Counted from the stretch's first letter, positions 32,888 to 42,370 are shown. The stretch is DNA of 64,000 nucleotides from Guptibacillus algicola (GCF_020171805.1 NZ_JAIVAF010000001.1:806001-870000), one strand, 5' to 3'. A program made the numbers and translations. The notes: generated by a model from the letters alone, not told the origin.

Positions 32888-34370
32888 GTACGTGACCTCC
32901 TGTTGCCAGTGTCATTATTTTTTCCTGTGATGCTTCTTCTTTTGATAGCTCTCCTGCAATTGTTCCTTCGTGCACGACTAGAATGCGATCACTCATACCC
33001 ATCACCTCAGGAAGTTCGGATGAGACCATTACGATCGCAACTCCCCTGTCAGTTAATTCATTCATCAGCTGATAGATTTCACGCTTAGCCCCAACGTCTA
33101 CACCTCTCGTAGGTTCATCCAAGATCAGCACTTTTGGTCCGATACCGATCCACTTCGCAATAACCACTTTCTGCTGGTTTCCGCCCGATAAATTGCCTAC
33201 ACTCGTCTGAGCTGATTCCGTCTTGATCGTCAATCGTTTGATCAGAAGGTCAACAAAGTCTCTTTCACTTTTTTCATTGATCAAGCCTTTTTTAGTAAAA
33301 CTAAAAAGACTTGAAAGAGCGATGTTATCCTTTATAGAAAAATCGAGTATCAGTCCTTCTTCTTTTCGATCTTCCGTAATAAATCCGAGACCTAAATTTA
33401 CTGCTTGCTCAGGACTTTTTACGGTAACCGATCGACCGTTCACAAGAATTTCTCCGTTATACTTTCCATCGAGACCAAAGATCGTACGCATAATTTCTGT
33501 CCGTCCTGCTCCCATCAAGCCAGAAACGCCAACGATTTCACCCGACTGAACGTTGAAGCTCACTTCTTCAAATTGTCCTTTACGAGTAAGGTTTCTTACT
33601 TCGAGCACAGTTTCGCCGAGGTTCACTTCACGAGCAGGAAAACGATCCGTCAATTCACGCCCAACCATTTTTCTTACAACATCATCAAAATTCGTATCGG
33701 GAATCGGTGTCGTATCTACCGTTTGGCCATCACGCATTACGGTGATGGTGTCACAAATCGTAAAGATCTCTTCCATTCGATGGGAGATATATACGATCGA
33801 CACACCAGCATCTTTCAACGAACGTATGACGGTAAAGAGTTTTTCGATTTCTCGATCGGTCAAGGCAGCCGTTGGTTCATCCATGATGATGACCTTTGCA
33901 TCAGTCATTAAGGCTTTCGCAATCTCAATCATTTGCTGCTCACCAACTGAACATTGTCCAGCCTCTATCGAAAGTGGAATTGAAATCGACAGCTTATCAA
34001 ACTGTTCCTTCGCAATCGCTTTCATTTTTTTCGTGCGAATTAGTCCTAAAGATGTAACCGGTTCCTTATTGATAAATAAGTTCTCGAGCACCGTTAATTC
34101 CGGCCATATATTGAGCTCCTGATGGATAAATGCAATTCCAAATTCCTCAGCTTCCTTTGGATTTGAAAAGACTTTTTCCGTTCCATCAATGTGAATAGTA
34201 CCCCGATCCTTTTGATGAAGTCCCGTAAGAATGTTCATGAGCGTTGACTTTCCTGCTCCATTCTCACCCATCAAGGCATGGACCTCACCATTTTTGATCG
34301 CGATGTTCACACCTTCTAACACCTTGTTGGTACCAAATGCTTTATGAATGTTGTTCATCTTAATCTGCAT
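32880..34370 (-). CDS. rbsA: Ribose ABC transporter ATP-binding protein
   Basis: The 496-residue protein has two fused ABC domains. Walker [13 protein letters not shown] (about 35-45) and signature [13 protein letters not shown] are in the first half. The second half has a degenerate Walker A ([12 protein letters not shown]), signature [15 protein letters not shown] and Walker [15 protein letters not shown], as usual in sugar ATPases of the RbsA/MglA type. AAGGGG precedes the ATG, 14 bases after rbsD. It powers ribose import with RbsC. Confidence 0.9.
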   Translation of the reverse strand: MQIKMNNIHKAFGTNKVLEGVNIAIKNGEVHALMGENGAGKSTLMNILTGLHQKDRGTIHIDGTEKVFSNPKEAEEFGIAFIHQELNIWPELTVLENLFINKEPVTSLGLIRTKKMKAIAKEQFDKLSISIPLSIEAGQCSVGEQQMIEIAKALMTDAKVIIMDEPTAALTDREIEKLFTVIRSLKDAGVSIVYISHRMEEIFTICDTITVMRDGQTVDTTPIPDTNFDDVVRKMVGRELTDRFPAREVNLGETVLEVRNLTRKGQFEEVSFNVQSGEIVGVSGLMGAGRTEIMRTIFGLDGKYNGEILVNGRSVTVKSPEQAVNLGLGFITEDRKEEGLILDFSIKDNIALSSLFSFTKKGLINEKSERDFVDLLIKRLTIKTESAQTSVGNLSGGNQQKVVIAKWIGIGPKVLILDEPTRGVDVGAKREIYQLMNELTDRGVAIVMVSSELPEVMGMSDRILVVHEGTIAGELSKEEASQEKIMTLATGGHVHE

Positions 34371-34384
34371 GTTTTCACCCCTTG

Positions 34385-34771
34385 TTAAAAGATCACTCCT
34401 GCGTGAAGGATGCAGTTTGCAAACGGCGTAACTTCACCTGTTCGAATAACAGCTTTTGCCTTGTACGTCTGTTCCTTCAAAGATTCATGTGACGTGTACT
34501 CAATCGCTTCAAATAGAGACGACATTTCACTATATACATGCTGGTTGCGCTTCACCTCATCTGCGAGCGTAACCTTCTCAACGACCATTTCGCCTTTCAT
34601 TACCTGTACAACATCAAGAAAAGAAGGCACTCCTTCTTTAAGAGAAAGATCGATCTTCTCTACATCATCTGGTACTGGAAGGCCGGCGTCAGCCACAACG
34701 ATCGTATCTGTGTGACCGAGGTCAGCGAGTAATTTCGTTATATGACTGTTCAACATTCCTTTTCGCTTCAT
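34385..34771 (-). CDS. rbsD: D-ribose pyranase
   Basis: The 128-residue protein interconverts pyranose and furanose forms of ribose in the cytosol before phosphorylation. It has the RbsD N-terminus [22 protein letters not shown] and DAGLPVP, and the C-terminal [19 protein letters not shown]. The ATG overlaps the rbsK stop codon, with GGAGG inside the end of rbsK as ribosome site, so the two are translationally coupled. Position and length match the Bacillus ribose operon. Confidence 0.9.
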   Translation of the reverse strand: MKRKGMLNSHITKLLADLGHTDTIVVADAGLPVPDDVEKIDLSLKEGVPSFLDVVQVMKGEMVVEKVTLADEVKRNQHVYSEMSSLFEAIEYTSHESLKEQTYKAKAVIRTGEVTPFANCILHAGVIF

Positions 34772-35658
34772 TCTGATAGCCTCCGTTCTACTTCTTCACG
34801 GGACGGCATGCCCCCCTGTGCTCCAAAACCTGTTACAGAAAGCGATGCAGCTCGATTAGCGAAACGAATACTTTCTTCCATCCCTTTTGATTCAGCAACC
34901 GCAACACCGAACGCTGCGTTGAACGTATCTCCAGCGCCTGTCGTATCAACGACTTCTACCTTGAAAGAGGGAACAAGAACTTCTTTCTTCCCGTCATAGT
35001 AGCGAACACCTTGCTCTCCTTCTGTAATCAATACTTTGTTTGGAAATACCTTCATTGCTTCTTTTGGAGGTAGTCCTTTGAATAGCACGGCTGATTCGTG
35101 CTCATTCGGTGTAAGGTATGTTGCTAGGTTCACTACTTCTTTTGAGATCTCTCTTGCAGGAGCAGGATTAAGCAACAGTGGAACGTCCATTTCGCTACAA
35201 ACTTTCGCTGCATAAGCTACCGTTTCTTCCGGTACTTCCTGCTGGATCAGGACGAGGTCACATGTTTGTAAAAAGGAAATCATTTTATCAACATAATTCG
35301 GAGTAACGTAATCATTAGCACCTTTAACGACTACTATGCTGTTATCACCTTCTGCAAGGATGATATGAGCGGTTCCAGATTCTACACCTGTAACCGGTTC
35401 CACACAATCGGTATGAACGCCATTTCTTTTAAAATTTGCGATGATTTCATCGCCATACGCATCATCGCCAACGCAACCGATCATATAGACATCCGCACCA
35501 AGCCTTGCTGCAGCAACAGCCTGATTCGCACCTTTTCCACCAGGTACCGTTTTAAATGATTCACCAAGTACCGTTTCACCAGCCATCGGACGTTTCTTTG
35601 ATGTCACCACGAGGTCCATCGACGAACTGCCGATAACGGCGATTTTTGCTTTCTTCAT
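34768..35658 (-). CDS. rbsK: Ribokinase
   Basis: The 296-residue PfkB-family sugar kinase phosphorylates ribose to ribose-5-phosphate. It has the substrate signature [17 protein letters not shown] near the N-terminus and the C-terminal signature [18 protein letters not shown] with the catalytic Asp. AAAGGA lies 10 bases before the ATG. It follows rbsR by 6 bases and overlaps rbsD by 4 bases. Confidence 0.92.
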   Translation of the reverse strand: MKKAKIAVIGSSSMDLVVTSKKRPMAGETVLGESFKTVPGGKGANQAVAAARLGADVYMIGCVGDDAYGDEIIANFKRNGVHTDCVEPVTGVESGTAHIILAEGDNSIVVVKGANDYVTPNYVDKMISFLQTCDLVLIQQEVPEETVAYAAKVCSEMDVPLLLNPAPAREISKEVVNLATYLTPNEHESAVLFKGLPPKEAMKVFPNKVLITEGEQGVRYYDGKKEVLVPSFKVEVVDTTGAGDTFNAAFGVAVAESKGMEESIRFANRAASLSVTGFGAQGGMPSREEVERRLSE

Positions 35659-35664
35659 ACTATC

Positions 35665-36642
35665 TCATTCCTTTCGGGTCGTATTTCGTTCGATTAGTTC
35701 AACAGGAAGTTGAATTGACCGCTCGATTTCCTGTTCTTTTCTTATGATGGTGATCAACAGTTTTGCTGCTTGTTTTCCCATTTCATACGCTGGCTGTCGA
35801 ATCGTCGAAAGCGTTGGATATGAAAGACTGCTTTGTGGGATATCATCATAACCAATGATTTGCACATCTTCTGGAATTCTTTTCCCAAGCCTTAACGCTT
35901 CGTGAAGAATCGCTATCCCGACAATATCGTTACTTGCAATAACAGCATCTGTATCAGAATATTTACTAAAAAGTTCTTCTGCCCACCCCTTCGCATCTTC
36001 GAAAGAATAGGAAGTCGTTGACATCACAGAGAAATCAACCTCTTCTTGACTAAGGTACTCAATTGCTCCACGAAACCGGTCCTGAGCTGGCTTTATGTGA
36101 GAGGGTCCCTTCATCACCGTGATACGTTTTGCCCCCTTTTCTACTAAAGCTTTTGCTGCAAGAAGACCGCCTTCTCTTCCATCGGCATAAACGGCAGGAT
36201 AGTCCTCTGACGTACGGTCTAAGAGAACTAAAGGAAGAGCTAATGCTTCATAAAGCTCATGATCAACGTGATTCGTTGCTGATATCATACCCACAACGTT
36301 ATTCTGCGCAAATGTTTGGATATAATCTAGCTCCTTTTGTATGCTTTCATCGCTATTACCAAGTAATAGCCTATAACCTGCTTGGTTCACTTCATCCTCC
36401 ACACCTCTTGCTAACTGTGGAAAAAATGGATTCGTTATATCAGGGAGCAGCAACCCGATCAATCGAGACTCTCGCTTATAGAGAGAACGTGCAACTTCAT
36501 TCGGGCTATAGTTAAATTTCGTGATGGCCTTCATCACCTTTTCTCTCGTTTCGGCCCCCACGTATCCATTATCATTTAGTACACGGGAAACCGTCGCAAC
36601 CGAAACGCCCGCTTCTTGTGCAACATCTTTGATCGTAACCAC
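35665..36642 (-). CDS. rbsR: LacI-family ribose operon repressor
   Basis: The 325-residue protein has the LacI helix-turn-helix at its extreme N-terminus (TIKDVAQEAGVSVATVSRVL) followed by a periplasmic-binding-like sugar domain (LLLPDITNPFFPQLARGVE, IGYDDIPQS). It is first in the operon and should repress it, relieved by ribose. I start at the GTG at 36642, with AAGGGAG 8 bases upstream. The longer frame to 36687 would run through the operator palindrome at 36667-36684, which argues against it. Confidence 0.85.
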   Translation of the reverse strand: MVTIKDVAQEAGVSVATVSRVLNDNGYVGAETREKVMKAITKFNYSPNEVARSLYKRESRLIGLLLPDITNPFFPQLARGVEDEVNQAGYRLLLGNSDESIQKELDYIQTFAQNNVVGMISATNHVDHELYEALALPLVLLDRTSEDYPAVYADGREGGLLAAKALVEKGAKRITVMKGPSHIKPAQDRFRGAIEYLSQEEVDFSVMSTTSYSFEDAKGWAEELFSKYSDTDAVIASNDIVGIAILHEALRLGKRIPEDVQIIGYDDIPQSSLSYPTLSTIRQPAYEMGKQAAKLLITIIRKEQEIERSIQLPVELIERNTTRKE

Positions 36643-36666
36643 GTTCTTCACTCCCTTATCGTTCCG

Positions 36667-36684
36667 TGTGTAACCGGTTACACA
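36667..36684. promoter_or_regulatory. RbsR operator palindrome
   Basis: TGTGTAACCGGTTACACA is a perfect 18-bp palindrome with the central CG typical of LacI-family sites. It lies between the cre box and the ribosome site of rbsR, so repression would include rbsR itself. Confidence 0.7.
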
Positions 36685-36700
36685 CAAAGTAACACATTAT

Positions 36701-36714
36701 TGGAACCGCTTGCA
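36701..36714. promoter_or_regulatory. CcpA cre box
   Basis: TGGAACCGCTTGCA matches the cre consensus TGNAANCGNTNNCA at every defined position. Its place upstream of the ribose operon predicts catabolite repression by CcpA/HPr-Ser-P. Confidence 0.7.
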
Positions 36715-36742
36715 ATCTTTTTTTTAGATCTATTTCTATAGC

Positions 36743-37609
36743 TTACGCATTCTTCATTACCATCACATCTTTTGTTAACTCTAAATAACCATCCCTTGAA
36801 AAAGAGTTAGGCGTATATGCCGTTGCGATGCATAATGTCTTAGCTCCGCGACGATAACTTTCTACCTCTATTACCGACATCACGTCTTCAAATACATCTT
36901 GCATTTGTTCACTCAAGGAGACAGCGATTACTTCAGCATAGTTTGTATCCTTTCTTATCGCGACACCTGCGTATCCTAATCGTTCGCCGTTCACGGTGAA
37001 TTCAATCGCAAAGTCAAAGTTAACCGTACCGTAGTATTGTCTCATCATATCGATTTCTACATCAGAAGTACTCGAATTATATTTACGCTCTAGATCTTCC
37101 CATAGGTCGAATTGAAAACCTTCCTCAACACTATATGTAAACACATCACTTAAAAGCTTTATTTCTGGTTCCCCTTCCAAATGTGTTCCAACTAGCGGAG
37201 AAGTATTTATAACCTCAAAACCTTTAGATAAAAAGTACTCGAGCGGTTCTTTCCATTGACTTCTAAAACGCTGTGCGAATTTCTTCGCCCCAAATTCTTC
37301 ACTTACTGCAAACCCATAGACTCGATCATAAAGCTGATCTTGTACTTCACCCTCATAACCTGGCAAAACCCAAGGGTACCCTAATGATACAAACTCTTTG
37401 CTTCCTGTAAAACTCATATAACCGACTACCTTCTTCCCATCGAAAGCAAAATAACGTGATTTCGGATGAAATTGCTCTTGGTCCACAAACTGACGCGGTG
37501 AATCAGTTGGCTTCCATGCAAATGGTAGCTTTCTCGTAGCACTTTCCCAAAATTCATACTGCAATTTAAGATCTTCAGGACCTTCATAATGTCGATAGCG
37601 TATCTTCAA
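36743..37609 (-). CDS. GNAT-like acetyltransferase (large, two-part)
   Basis: The 288-residue protein has an N-terminal GNAT-like half (KVVGYMSFTGSKEFVSLGYP, VYGFAVSEEFGAKKFAQRF) and a C-terminal beta-rich half (FDFAIEFTVNGERLGYAG). The acetyl-CoA loop is not canonical, so enzyme activity is uncertain. I start at the TTG at 37609 (protein MKIRYRHYEGPEDL), because AGGAG lies 10 bases upstream. The open frame to 37636 has no ribosome site before its ATG. It lies upstream of, and is oriented away from, the 50-residue membrane protein gene. Confidence 0.6.
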   Translation of the reverse strand: MKIRYRHYEGPEDLKLQYEFWESATRKLPFAWKPTDSPRQFVDQEQFHPKSRYFAFDGKKVVGYMSFTGSKEFVSLGYPWVLPGYEGEVQDQLYDRVYGFAVSEEFGAKKFAQRFRSQWKEPLEYFLSKGFEVINTSPLVGTHLEGEPEIKLLSDVFTYSVEEGFQFDLWEDLERKYNSSTSDVEIDMMRQYYGTVNFDFAIEFTVNGERLGYAGVAIRKDTNYAEVIAVSLSEQMQDVFEDVMSVIEVESYRRGAKTLCIATAYTPNSFSRDGYLELTKDVMVMKNA

Positions 37610-37690
37610 TTCGTTCACTCTCCTCATCTTAGTCATTTGAATTCTATGTATGGCTTTTGATTAACAGCATAATAAAAAGTGTAACGTCGA

Positions 37691-37843
37691 TTATTCCTGT
37701 TTGTCTAAACGTCCTTTAATCTCTTCTAACAAATCATTTTGTTTTTCTGGTTTATCTGTAATTTTTTCAGTAACGCTAACGATGGTTTTAGTTATCGACC
37801 ATAAAAAAAGCGTCATCACAATGATTATTGCTGATCCATCCAT
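37691..37843 (-). CDS. Small single-helix membrane protein (50 residues)
   Basis: The 50-codon frame is too short for most gene finders, but has AGGTGA 8 bases before the ATG at 37843. It encodes MDGSAIIIVMTLFLWSITKT, a single hydrophobic helix, followed by a charged Glu/Lys-rich tail (EKITDKPEKQNDLLEEIKGR). The topology suggests a small membrane-anchored helper with a cytoplasmic coiled tail. The family is unknown. It lies between the acetyltransferase gene and the terminator of the MMPL gene. Confidence 0.55.
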   Translation of the reverse strand: MDGSAIIIVMTLFLWSITKTIVSVTEKITDKPEKQNDLLEEIKGRLDKQE

Positions 37844-37987
37844 TCTTTTTCATCACCTATTTCCTAATAATTATAGTCTTCTACCCTATTTCCTTCATTT
37901 CGTACAATTCTCTCTAACTACCAAGTATTTCAAAAGGCATATCTTACCGCAATAGAATTAAGGTCTTTATGAGTTAAGCCGTTAAAG

Positions 37988-38016
37988 AGAGCCCGCCCTT
38001 ATGCTGGGCGGGCTTT
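37988..38016 (-). terminator. Terminator of the MMPL gene
   Basis: AGCCCGCCC and GGGCGGGCT form a perfect 9-bp GC-rich stem with a 7-base loop (37990-38014). The downstream tract on the minus strand is CTCTCTTTAA, moderately T-rich. Confidence 0.7.
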
Positions 38017-38020
38017 CTAC

Positions 38021-40438
38021 TTATTTCATTTTCTTCGATTTAAACGGCCACCAAACCCCATTACCGAATGAAACGGTCATAGCCGGAATGAGCAATGGTA
38101 AAACAATGAGTCCGTATAAAAGTAATCCCGTGATGACGATCGTAGCAATCTGCACGAGACTCAACACTCCCGATGGAATCATTGCGCCAAACGTTCCTGC
38201 AAGGATAATCGCAGCTGTGATGATAACTGTGCCCATTTTGGACATCGAAACGTTGATCGCATCGACAACTGATAATCCATTTGCTGATTCTTCACGGAAC
38301 CGATCTAATAGGAAGATAGAGTAATCTACTCCAAGAGCGATTAGCATGACGAATCCAAAGAACGGTACTGCCCAGCTAATTCCGTCATAGCCAAGTCCGT
38401 TTACAAAGATCCATTCTGCTACTGCGACAGATGTGAAATAGGTGAGTAGTAGTGATCCAATCATATAAAGCGGCATGATAAAGGATCTAAAGATAATCAC
38501 TAGTGCAACAAACAAACTGATCAACATGATCGTTACCGTCTGAGTGAAGTCACTATTCGATATGTCGCTCAAATCACGGTTAATACTCGATACCCCGCCT
38601 ATAGCAACCTCAGCATCTTCAAGAGGCGTATCTTTCATCACACGCTCCGTTGTTACTGAAATCCGATCAACCGTATCGATGGCTTCAGGTGAGTAAGGGT
38701 TATCCGTTAAGATAACTTCTAGCTTCGTACCCTTTTCCTCCCCAAAGGCATATCGATCGATCACTTGTGCAAATTCCTCATTCTCGAGAGTCCCCTTAGG
38801 AATATACAACCCTGTGTCGCGTATCGTTTTGCTTTCACTCATTCCTTGAAGTTGCTCACCTGCAGTGTGTAACCCTTCAGAAATTTGATTTAATCCTTCT
38901 AGAGGATTTTGTTGGGGTGCGCCAGCATTAGACGGTGCCGTTTGCGCTTGTGGTGCTTGCGCAGCTTGACTTAGTCCCTGAACCGCACCATCTAGGCCAT
39001 CAGCTGCCTGACTAACACCTTCCGCAACTCTACCAATCTGGTAATCCGCATAAAGTTCGGTAATCACTTCACCAGCAGGTCTCGTAATCGAACGGACGCT
39101 GTCCACCCCATCGATTTTCACAAGTTCTGCACTAAGCTTCTCTACATAAGGAACAGTGTCCTCTGTAACTAGTTTTTCATCACTGGATAGAAGCACCTGA
39201 ACCGGTAAGGAATCTCCTTGACCGAATCCACTTTCAATAGCACGAAGACCCTTAACGGACTCATAGCTGTTCCCTACTTCGTCTACTGTATTAAAAGATA
39301 GAGCATCATCGTATGTGAACAAGAGTGGTACCGTAATCGCCGCAACCACAAGCATCGACAGCAACGGACGATTCACGGAAAGCTTGCTCATCCAACCCCA
39401 TAGCTTACTGTCATTATGGGAAACAGTTTTCTTCGAAGGCCAGAACATCTTCTCCTTCAACGTTGCCATAAAGAATGGCATAACCGTACTCAACACAAGT
39501 AACAGGACTGCAATCCCTACTGCCACTGCTACTGCTGACTTAAATATTGGAAAGTCAGCAAATCCAATTGCGAAGAATCCGATAAATACTGCAAGACCGC
39601 TTATATAGAGTGTTCTACCAGCTGTCTTATACGTGCGGACGATCGCATCATTAATGGGCTGACCCGCCCCCAGTTCTTCCTTAAATCTACTCAGTAGTAA
39701 AATACAATAATCCGTTCCAATCCCAAAGAGAATGGCGACAAGGAATATTTGCGTATAGTTTGATACAGGAAATCCGAACCAATCAATAAAAAATGCAACG
39801 AGCGATTGACTCAGTAAGTACGTAATCCCAACTGACAGAAGCGGAATGATGGGTGTGACTAGTGAACGAAAGACTGCAAGTAGTAGTGCAAAAATTAGAA
39901 TGACCGTAATGATTTCCGTCTTTTTCAACCCTTCCTGAGCACTCAAGTTCACATCATGATTGATGATCGCTTCTCCAGTCAGGTAAACGGATTCTTGTTC
40001 ATCCAGCAAATCCGTTCTTATCTTGTCAGCAAGCTCCACCACTTCTTCTTGTGACCCATCGACAGTTATCGGAACAAGAACAGTTTTCTGATCTTCAGAA
40101 ACAAGCTGTGCTTCTAGTTCTTCACTCCCGAATGGTGCTAAAACAGAGCTGATTGGCTCCCCGATTTTTTGAATCTCTTTCACAGTTGAAGAGATTTCTT
40201 CCTTTGCTGAATCATCTAACGTCTCATCAAAGGTATACACTACGGAAATCGTTTCTTCTCCCGCTCCTGCATCATTAAGAATTTCAGCTGCTCGTTTCGA
40301 CGCAGCATCATCAGGAAGTTGGAAAGTACCAGCGTCTTCTGCCTGCTTTGTAAGATTTGGAGCTATAACGAATAATAGAGCCGTTACAACTAGTAAACCA
40401 ATCGTAATCGGCCATTTATATTTGATGATAATGTTCAT
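38021..40438 (-). CDS. MMPL/RND-family membrane transporter (YdgH-like)
   Basis: The 805-residue protein has two repeats of about six membrane helices, each preceded by a large extracytoplasmic domain. The first half ends with IGTDYCILLLSRFKEE and the second with ALGVDYSIFLLDRFREE, the intramembrane acidic residues typical of MMPL transporters. The second extracellular loop has a Gln/Ala-rich low-complexity segment near 480-520. It overlaps the MarR gene by 4 bases (ATGA), the same pairing as ydgG-ydgH in B. subtilis. It probably exports lipids or amphipathic toxicants; the substrate is unknown. Confidence 0.85.
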   Translation of the reverse strand: MNIIIKYKWPITIGLLVVTALLFVIAPNLTKQAEDAGTFQLPDDAASKRAAEILNDAGAGEETISVVYTFDETLDDSAKEEISSTVKEIQKIGEPISSVLAPFGSEELEAQLVSEDQKTVLVPITVDGSQEEVVELADKIRTDLLDEQESVYLTGEAIINHDVNLSAQEGLKKTEIITVILIFALLLAVFRSLVTPIIPLLSVGITYLLSQSLVAFFIDWFGFPVSNYTQIFLVAILFGIGTDYCILLLSRFKEELGAGQPINDAIVRTYKTAGRTLYISGLAVFIGFFAIGFADFPIFKSAVAVAVGIAVLLLVLSTVMPFFMATLKEKMFWPSKKTVSHNDSKLWGWMSKLSVNRPLLSMLVVAAITVPLLFTYDDALSFNTVDEVGNSYESVKGLRAIESGFGQGDSLPVQVLLSSDEKLVTEDTVPYVEKLSAELVKIDGVDSVRSITRPAGEVITELYADYQIGRVAEGVSQAADGLDGAVQGLSQAAQAPQAQTAPSNAGAPQQNPLEGLNQISEGLHTAGEQLQGMSESKTIRDTGLYIPKGTLENEEFAQVIDRYAFGEEKGTKLEVILTDNPYSPEAIDTVDRISVTTERVMKDTPLEDAEVAIGGVSSINRDLSDISNSDFTQTVTIMLISLFVALVIIFRSFIMPLYMIGSLLLTYFTSVAVAEWIFVNGLGYDGISWAVPFFGFVMLIALGVDYSIFLLDRFREESANGLSVVDAINVSMSKMGTVIITAAIILAGTFGAMIPSGVLSLVQIATIVITGLLLYGLIVLPLLIPAMTVSFGNGVWWPFKSKKMK

Positions 40439-40887
40439 TCTCTTTCCCCCTCAAGCTTCAATATCGACTTAATCTTTCTGAACATGATTAAGAAATTATC
40501 TAGCTCATCATCTTTCACATGATTTGAGAATAAATTATGAATATAGGCATACACTGCTTGATCGGATTCTTTTAAGACATTCAATCCTGCATCAGTCAGG
40601 TCAACGAGCTTCGTTCGTTGATCTTCTTCTGACTTTACGATTTCAATCAAATCTTTGTCTTCAAGTTTCTTAAGGCGATTCGATATCGCACTTTTATGTA
40701 CCCCTTGAAGATCTGCAATGATGCCAGCAGTAAGTGGACCGTTCTTACTAATGAGTTTCAATACTTGAATCTGCTCAAGGGAATACTCTTGCCAAACGTC
40801 TGCTTTGACATTCTTTAGCACCCTTTCAGTTCCAAATACCATCACATCTTCAAACAGCTCGACTGCCTCTATTAAACGTTTATCCAA
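40435..40887 (-). CDS. MarR-family regulator (YdgG-like)
   Basis: The 150-residue MarR protein has an HTH at about residues 58-82 (ADLQGVHKSAISNRLKKL) and the wing with D-Q-R (KSEEDQRTKLVDL). It most likely represses its own two-gene operon with the MMPL transporter, whose start codon it overlaps. Two identical operator-like palindromes precede it (40890-40906 and 40920-40936), one covering the -10. In B. subtilis, YdgG represses ydgGH in this way. Confidence 0.85.
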   Translation of the reverse strand: MDKRLIEAVELFEDVMVFGTERVLKNVKADVWQEYSLEQIQVLKLISKNGPLTAGIIADLQGVHKSAISNRLKKLEDKDLIEIVKSEEDQRTKLVDLTDAGLNVLKESDQAVYAYIHNLFSNHVKDDELDNFLIMFRKIKSILKLEGERE

Positions 40888-40889
40888 TT

Positions 40890-40906
40890 AGTTTACCCCC
40901 TAAACT
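40890..40906. promoter_or_regulatory. MarR operator copy 1
   Basis: AGTTTA-CCCCC-TAAACT is a palindrome with perfect 6-bp arms, centred 30 bases from the second copy. It lies between the promoter and the regulator gene. Confidence 0.6.
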
Positions 40907-40919
40907 TATTTCTCTATTT

Positions 40920-40936
40920 AGTTTAGGGGGTAAACT
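40920..40936. promoter_or_regulatory. MarR operator copy 2
   Basis: AGTTTA-GGGGG-TAAACT has the same arms as copy 1 and contains the -10 element TAAACT (minus strand) of the promoter at 40920-40949. Binding here would block RNA polymerase. Confidence 0.65.
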
Positions 40937-40949
40937 ATAAAAGTGTCAA
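40920..40949 (-). promoter_or_regulatory. Sigma-A promoter of the marR-MMPL operon
   Basis: On the minus strand TTGACA (40949-40944) is followed after 18 bases by TAAACT (40925-40920). The -35 is a perfect consensus. Confidence 0.6.
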
Positions 40950-41112
40950 GAAAAGGATAAGGTGAAAATAGAAAAAAGCCTAGATTTGATTCTAGGCTTG
41001 CACAAGGAAAACTATGCCTATTTGCTTATTTTTAAACAAAAGGCAATTGTTGGTATTTTAATCAACGTTCTTGACCACTCTAGCAATGACGCTGAAAATA
41101 GGAGAAAATTAT

Positions 41113-41607
41113 ATGAATGTCATTCTTGTAGCCCTGGTCTTTCTACTTGCTTTCCTAAAAGGAGACTGGAAAAACTGGGAACCATACTATCCAACAATGC
41201 TCTATATTTCCTTAGCTTCTTTCTTATATGAATTCATTTCACATAGTCACTTTCACCTATGGGAACTTCAAGAAAGCACGTTCTTTAACCTTATGAACGT
41301 TCACTTCGTACATAATTTGATTATTAACCCATTATTAGCCTTTGTTTATTTATCGAATTATCCTTCAGACGTTAAGAAACAAGTGATCTACACGCTCAAA
41401 TGGGTCATTGTTTTTGGATTGATCGAATGGATTGGAACACAAACAAATACGATTTCGTACCACAATGGCTGGCATATCGGATGGTCCGTACTGTTTGTAG
41501 CCATTATGTTTCCTATGGTCCGTCTTCATCATATTCATAAGCTTGTTGCACTCATACTCTCATGCTTTTTTACATTTTTATATTTGCTCATTTTCAACTA
41601 CTTGTAA
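41113..41607 (+). CDS. Small multi-pass membrane protein (CBO0543-like)
   Basis: The 164-residue protein has about five membrane helices separated by short loops, and an aromatic/His-rich segment YEFISHSHFHLWELQEST between helices 2 and 3, as I recall for the CBO0543 family of Bacillus and Clostridium membrane proteins. The function of that family is unknown. The ATG at 41113 has AGGAG 9 bases upstream; the frame extends 14 codons further without a ribosome site. It has a terminator at 41613-41647. Confidence 0.65.
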   Translation: MNVILVALVFLLAFLKGDWKNWEPYYPTMLYISLASFLYEFISHSHFHLWELQESTFFNLMNVHFVHNLIINPLLAFVYLSNYPSDVKKQVIYTLKWVIVFGLIEWIGTQTNTISYHNGWHIGWSVLFVAIMFPMVRLHHIHKLVALILSCFFTFLYLLIFNYL

Positions 41608-41612
41608 AACTA

Positions 41613-41648
41613 AACGAGAGCTTTCCACTTTTCGGAAAGCTCTCGTTC
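41613..41648. terminator. Bidirectional terminator
   Basis: ACGAGAGCTTTCC and GGAAAGCTCTCGT form a perfect 13-bp stem with a 7-base loop. It lies between the convergent membrane-protein and Csp genes. Confidence 0.8.
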
Positions 41649-41670
41649 GTATTCACTACAGTACCTTTTA

Positions 41671-42000
41671 TTAAGCAGCCAGCTTTCTGCACTCCTCTGC
41701 ACATTTAAAGCAAGCTTCTGCACAGTCTTGACAGTGCTTGTGATCATGCTTCTTACATTCATTTCCACAAGCTTCACAGATAGTCGCACATACTCCCGCC
41801 AGTTCTGAGGAAAATGGCGTACCTCGCACAAGAGCCTGTTCTAAAAAGCCACAGATATCCGAGCATTCTCGATCAAGACGAATGCATTCAGCCATCATTT
41901 TCACATCTTCTTCTTTAAGGCAAGAATCATAACAGTGGTTACATGCCGTCATGCACTCATGCAGCGTTTCAATAATAGAACCGTATTTTTCGTGTGACAT
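41671..42000 (-). CDS. Cytosolic copper storage protein (Csp3-like, YhjQ type)
   Basis: The 109-residue helical protein has 16 cysteines arranged mainly as C-x2-C and C-x3-C pairs along helices (CMTACNHCYDSC, CATICEACGNEC, CQDCAEACFKC) and a His-rich loop KKHDHKHC. This is the four-helix bundle of Csp copper storage proteins, which line their core with Cys to hold many Cu(I) ions. There is no export signal, so it is the cytosolic Csp3 type. It lies just downstream of csoR-copA-copZ but has a terminator before it (42091-42120), so it has its own promoter. Confidence 0.85.
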   Translation of the reverse strand: MSHEKYGSIIETLHECMTACNHCYDSCLKEEDVKMMAECIRLDRECSDICGFLEQALVRGTPFSSELAGVCATICEACGNECKKHDHKHCQDCAEACFKCAEECRKLAA

Positions 42001-42087
42001 AGCTATTCCTCCTTAATAGTGATTTCACTGTAGTATTTTTCCATAATTATGTACTTTTAAACTCAATTTGGCCATAAAATTCCTTAA

Positions 42088-42122
42088 ACAAAAGGAGCGA
42101 GGATTCACCCTCGCTCCTTTCT
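42088..42122 (-). terminator. Terminator of the copper operon
   Basis: AAAGGAGCGAGG (42091-42102) and CCTCGCTCCTTT (42109-42120) form a perfect 12-bp stem with a 6-base loop, just after copZ on the minus strand. Confidence 0.85.
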
Positions 42123-42134
42123 ATAGAAAATATG

Positions 42135-42341
42135 CTACACAATATCATACCCTTGTTCTTCTACCGCTTCATTCATATCAGAAACCGAAACTTTGGATGC
42201 TTCATAGGACACTTCTGCTTTTCCTTTCGCCACGTCTACCTCGACTCGAGAAACACCGTTTAACTCCGTTAATGCTGATTCCACTGCTGTTTTGCAGTGA
42301 TTGCACGTCATACCTTTAATGGTAAGTGTTGTATTTTCCAT
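42135..42341 (-). CDS. copZ: Copper chaperone CopZ
   Basis: The 68-residue HMA-domain protein has the Cu(I)-binding motif MTCNHC (Cys13, Cys16) after a first strand LTIKG, with a second half SYEASKVSVSDMNEAVEEQGYDI that completes the ferredoxin-like fold. It delivers copper to CopA and CsoR. The ATG at 42341 follows AAAGGAG by about 9 bases; an in-frame GTG upstream would place the ribosome site inside the gene. It is the last gene of csoR-copA-copZ, 29 bases after copA. Confidence 0.92.
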   Translation of the reverse strand: MENTTLTIKGMTCNHCKTAVESALTELNGVSRVEVDVAKGKAEVSYEASKVSVSDMNEAVEEQGYDIV

Positions 42342-42370
42342 GTTGAACTCTCCTTTCACATAATAAAATT

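Noticed and set aside
33223-34122. Several plus-strand frames opposite rbsA
   Set aside because: Shadows of the conserved ATPase gene.
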